7,035 nucleotides of DNA from Tannerella sp. GTDB lineage: Bacteria; Bacteroidota; Bacteroidia; Bacteroidales; Tannerellaceae. Within the stretch, counting starts at the first letter, position 1. Every line of letters begins with the position of its first letter. The position numbers and the translations under genes are program-made. Shown here piece by piece: positions 6,531 through 7,035 of this stretch. The stretch lies in contig JAITPH010000177.1 of assembly GCA_031289515.1 (NCBI GenBank), positions 1-7,035 of the forward strand, given 5' to 3'. The notes below the pieces were generated by a model. It did no database searches and was not told the origin of the DNA. It saw nothing but the letters and a program-made list of their open reading frames with translations.

Positions 6531-6598
6531 CGTCATTGCAAGGAACGAAGCAATCCAGCGCCCTGTAAGTCTGGATTGCTTTGTGCCTCGTAATGACG
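6531..6598. repeat. Inverted-repeat pair of core-I arms (imperfect)
   Basis: Two 28-nt arms face each other (6531-6558 and 6571-6598) around a 12-nt loop, with four mismatches. Both ends read CGTCATT/AATGACG and both inner ends read CAATCCAG/CTGGATTG. The layout, two REP-like arms in inverse orientation around a short spacer, is that of a REPIN-type element. It is older or more diverged than the copy at 6672-6746. Confidence 0.9.
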
Positions 6599-6635
6599 AA
6601 ACCCGCAAACGCAACGCCAAATAAAAAACAGTCTG

Positions 6636-6664
6636 CCGTCATTGCGAGCCTGCGAAGCAATCCA
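6636..6664 (+). repeat. Dispersed repeat, core-I arm
   Basis: The arm begins CCGTCATTGCGAG, has CCTG in place of GAAC, then continues CGAAGCAATCCA. It is unpaired and lies 7 nt before the perfect inverted pair in the same orientation as that pair's left arm. It may be the remnant of another pair. Confidence 0.8.
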
Positions 6665-6671
6665 ACGCTCA

Positions 6672-6746
6672 GCCGTCATTGCGAGGAACGAAGCAATCCG
6701 GCGCCATGTATATCTTCTGGATTGCTTCGTTCCTCGCAATGACGGC
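6672..6746. repeat. Inverted-repeat pair of core-I arms, perfect 28-bp stem
   Basis: The left arm (6672-6699) and right arm (6719-6746) are exact reverse complements over 28 nt, with a 19-nt loop. The outer ends are GCCGTCATTG/CAATGACGGC and the inner ends GCAATCC/GGATTGC. A perfect stem of this length suggests either recent insertion or ongoing selection or gene conversion that keeps the arms matched. RNA from either strand would fold into a very stable hairpin. Confidence 0.93.
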
Positions 6747-6764
6747 AAGCGCAGTGGTTTCCTT

Positions 6765-6816
6765 CGTCATTTTTCCTTTTTGCTAAACTCGTTTAGTAAT
6801 TTCCTCGCAAAGACGG
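6765..6816 (-). repeat. Palindromic repeat element, core-II type
   Basis: Core CTAAAC (6783-6788), TC, GTTTAG (6791-6796) sits inside ends CGTCAT (6765-6770) and AGACGG (6811-6816). Its reverse complement is nearly identical to 665-716. Downstream, GCAATAACGG (6826-6835) and CGTCATTACCG (6845-6855) look like decayed ends of further copies. Confidence 0.82.
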
Positions 6817-6882
6817 ACATCACTTGCAATAACGGAGAGGATGGCGTCATTACCGTCCGATTGGATTTTTTTTCTACGAATA

Positions 6883-6913
6883 TTTGATTTTCTCAAAAAA
6901 AGCCGTATATTTG
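6883..6913 (+). promoter_or_regulatory. Consensus Bacteroidota promoter for the Rpn-type gene
   Basis: TTTG (6883-6886), exactly 19 nt of spacer, then TATATTTG (6906-6913) match the -33/-7 consensus at every fixed base. The predicted start is near 6920, giving a leader of about 20 nt. The promoter lies immediately after the repeat cluster and belongs to the gene, not to the repeats. Confidence 0.85.
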
Positions 6914-6941
6914 CGCAGTCAAGCGTATAAAACACAGGACT

Positions 6942-7035
6942 ATGGATAAAACGATTATCGAAAGATTGGATCCGCTTAATGATTATCTGTTTTTCAAGAT
7001 CATGGGCGAGAAAGGCGATGAGGAGCAACTGATGG
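6942..7035 (+). CDS. Rpn-family PD-(D/E)XK nuclease / putative transposase, N-terminal fragment
   Basis: Only the first 31 codons are inside the window; the gene runs off its right edge. The start reads MDKTIIERLDPLNDYLFFKI followed by MGEKGDEEQL. The combination PLNDYLF-K-(F/M)GE-G-EE-L is the typical N-terminus of the Rpn / PD-(D/E)XK transposase-like family. This family is common and often multicopy in Bacteroidales, and E. coli members promote RecA-independent recombination. The nuclease motif itself lies outside the window, so activity cannot be judged. The ATG at 6942 follows a consensus promoter at the right distance. Frequent frameshifts in this family mean the gene may not be intact downstream. 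Confidence 0.8.
   Translation, partial: MDKTIIERLDPLNDYLFFKIMGEKGDEEQLM

Noticed and set aside
631..6855. CRISPR array formed by the regularly recurring short repeats
   Set aside because: Copies differ in orientation and spacing, are palindromic in pairs, spacers are not uniform, and no cas gene is present.
6408..6887. Open frames of 70, 71 and 81 residues on both strands in the right repeat cluster
   Set aside because: All contain the SLRGTKQS / RNEAI / FLAMT peptides generated by the repeat arms in different frames. They have no start-site signals and mutually overlap.

Overview
This window looks like chromosomal DNA of a Bacteroidales (Bacteroidota) bacterium. The L19, AsnRS, RluB-type and PurB proteins read like Bacteroidales homologues. 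Two intergenic stretches carry the -33 TTG / -7 TAnnTTTG promoter typical of that phylum, and starts are generally preceded by A/T-rich sequence rather than a strong Shine-Dalgarno. I cannot name the genus.

Layout from left to right. A Bacteroidota-type promoter, a possibly structured leader, rplS (ribosomal protein L19) and an intrinsic terminator occupy about 44-586 on the + strand. A gene-free stretch (587-912) follows and is filled with short palindromic repeats. Three minus-strand genes, purB - rluB-like - asnS (5590 down to 913), are spaced 19 and 63 nt apart and probably form one operon. They link AMP/purine synthesis to rRNA modification and tRNA charging. The RluB-type enzyme carries an unusually long Gly/Tyr/Gln/Arg/Ser-rich N-terminal half. 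A 243-nt divergent intergenic region separates purB from a + strand gene for a small unrecognised lipoprotein (5834-6418). A second gene-free repeat cluster (6419-6882) follows, then a consensus promoter and the first 31 codons of an Rpn/PD-(D/E)XK-type 'transposase/nuclease' gene that runs off the window.

The most interesting structure is the repeat system. Both clusters contain the same family of short elements, whose ends read CCGTCATTGCGAGGAA. At least two different palindromic cores occur between those ends: a 'CGAAGCAATCC' type and a 'CTAAAC-NN-GTTTAG' type. One element is a perfect 28-bp inverted repeat able to fold as a long hairpin. A composite of about 100 nt (core-II element, linker, core-I arm) is present in both clusters in opposite orientation about 6 kb apart. 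The purB-rluB-asnS-lipoprotein block is therefore flanked by homologous inverted repeats. The elements resemble REPIN/MITE-like dispersed repeats. Whether the adjacent Rpn-type gene has anything to do with them cannot be decided from this sequence.

No tRNA, rRNA or CRISPR array was seen. Several short open frames in the repeat clusters are translations of the repeats and were not called.
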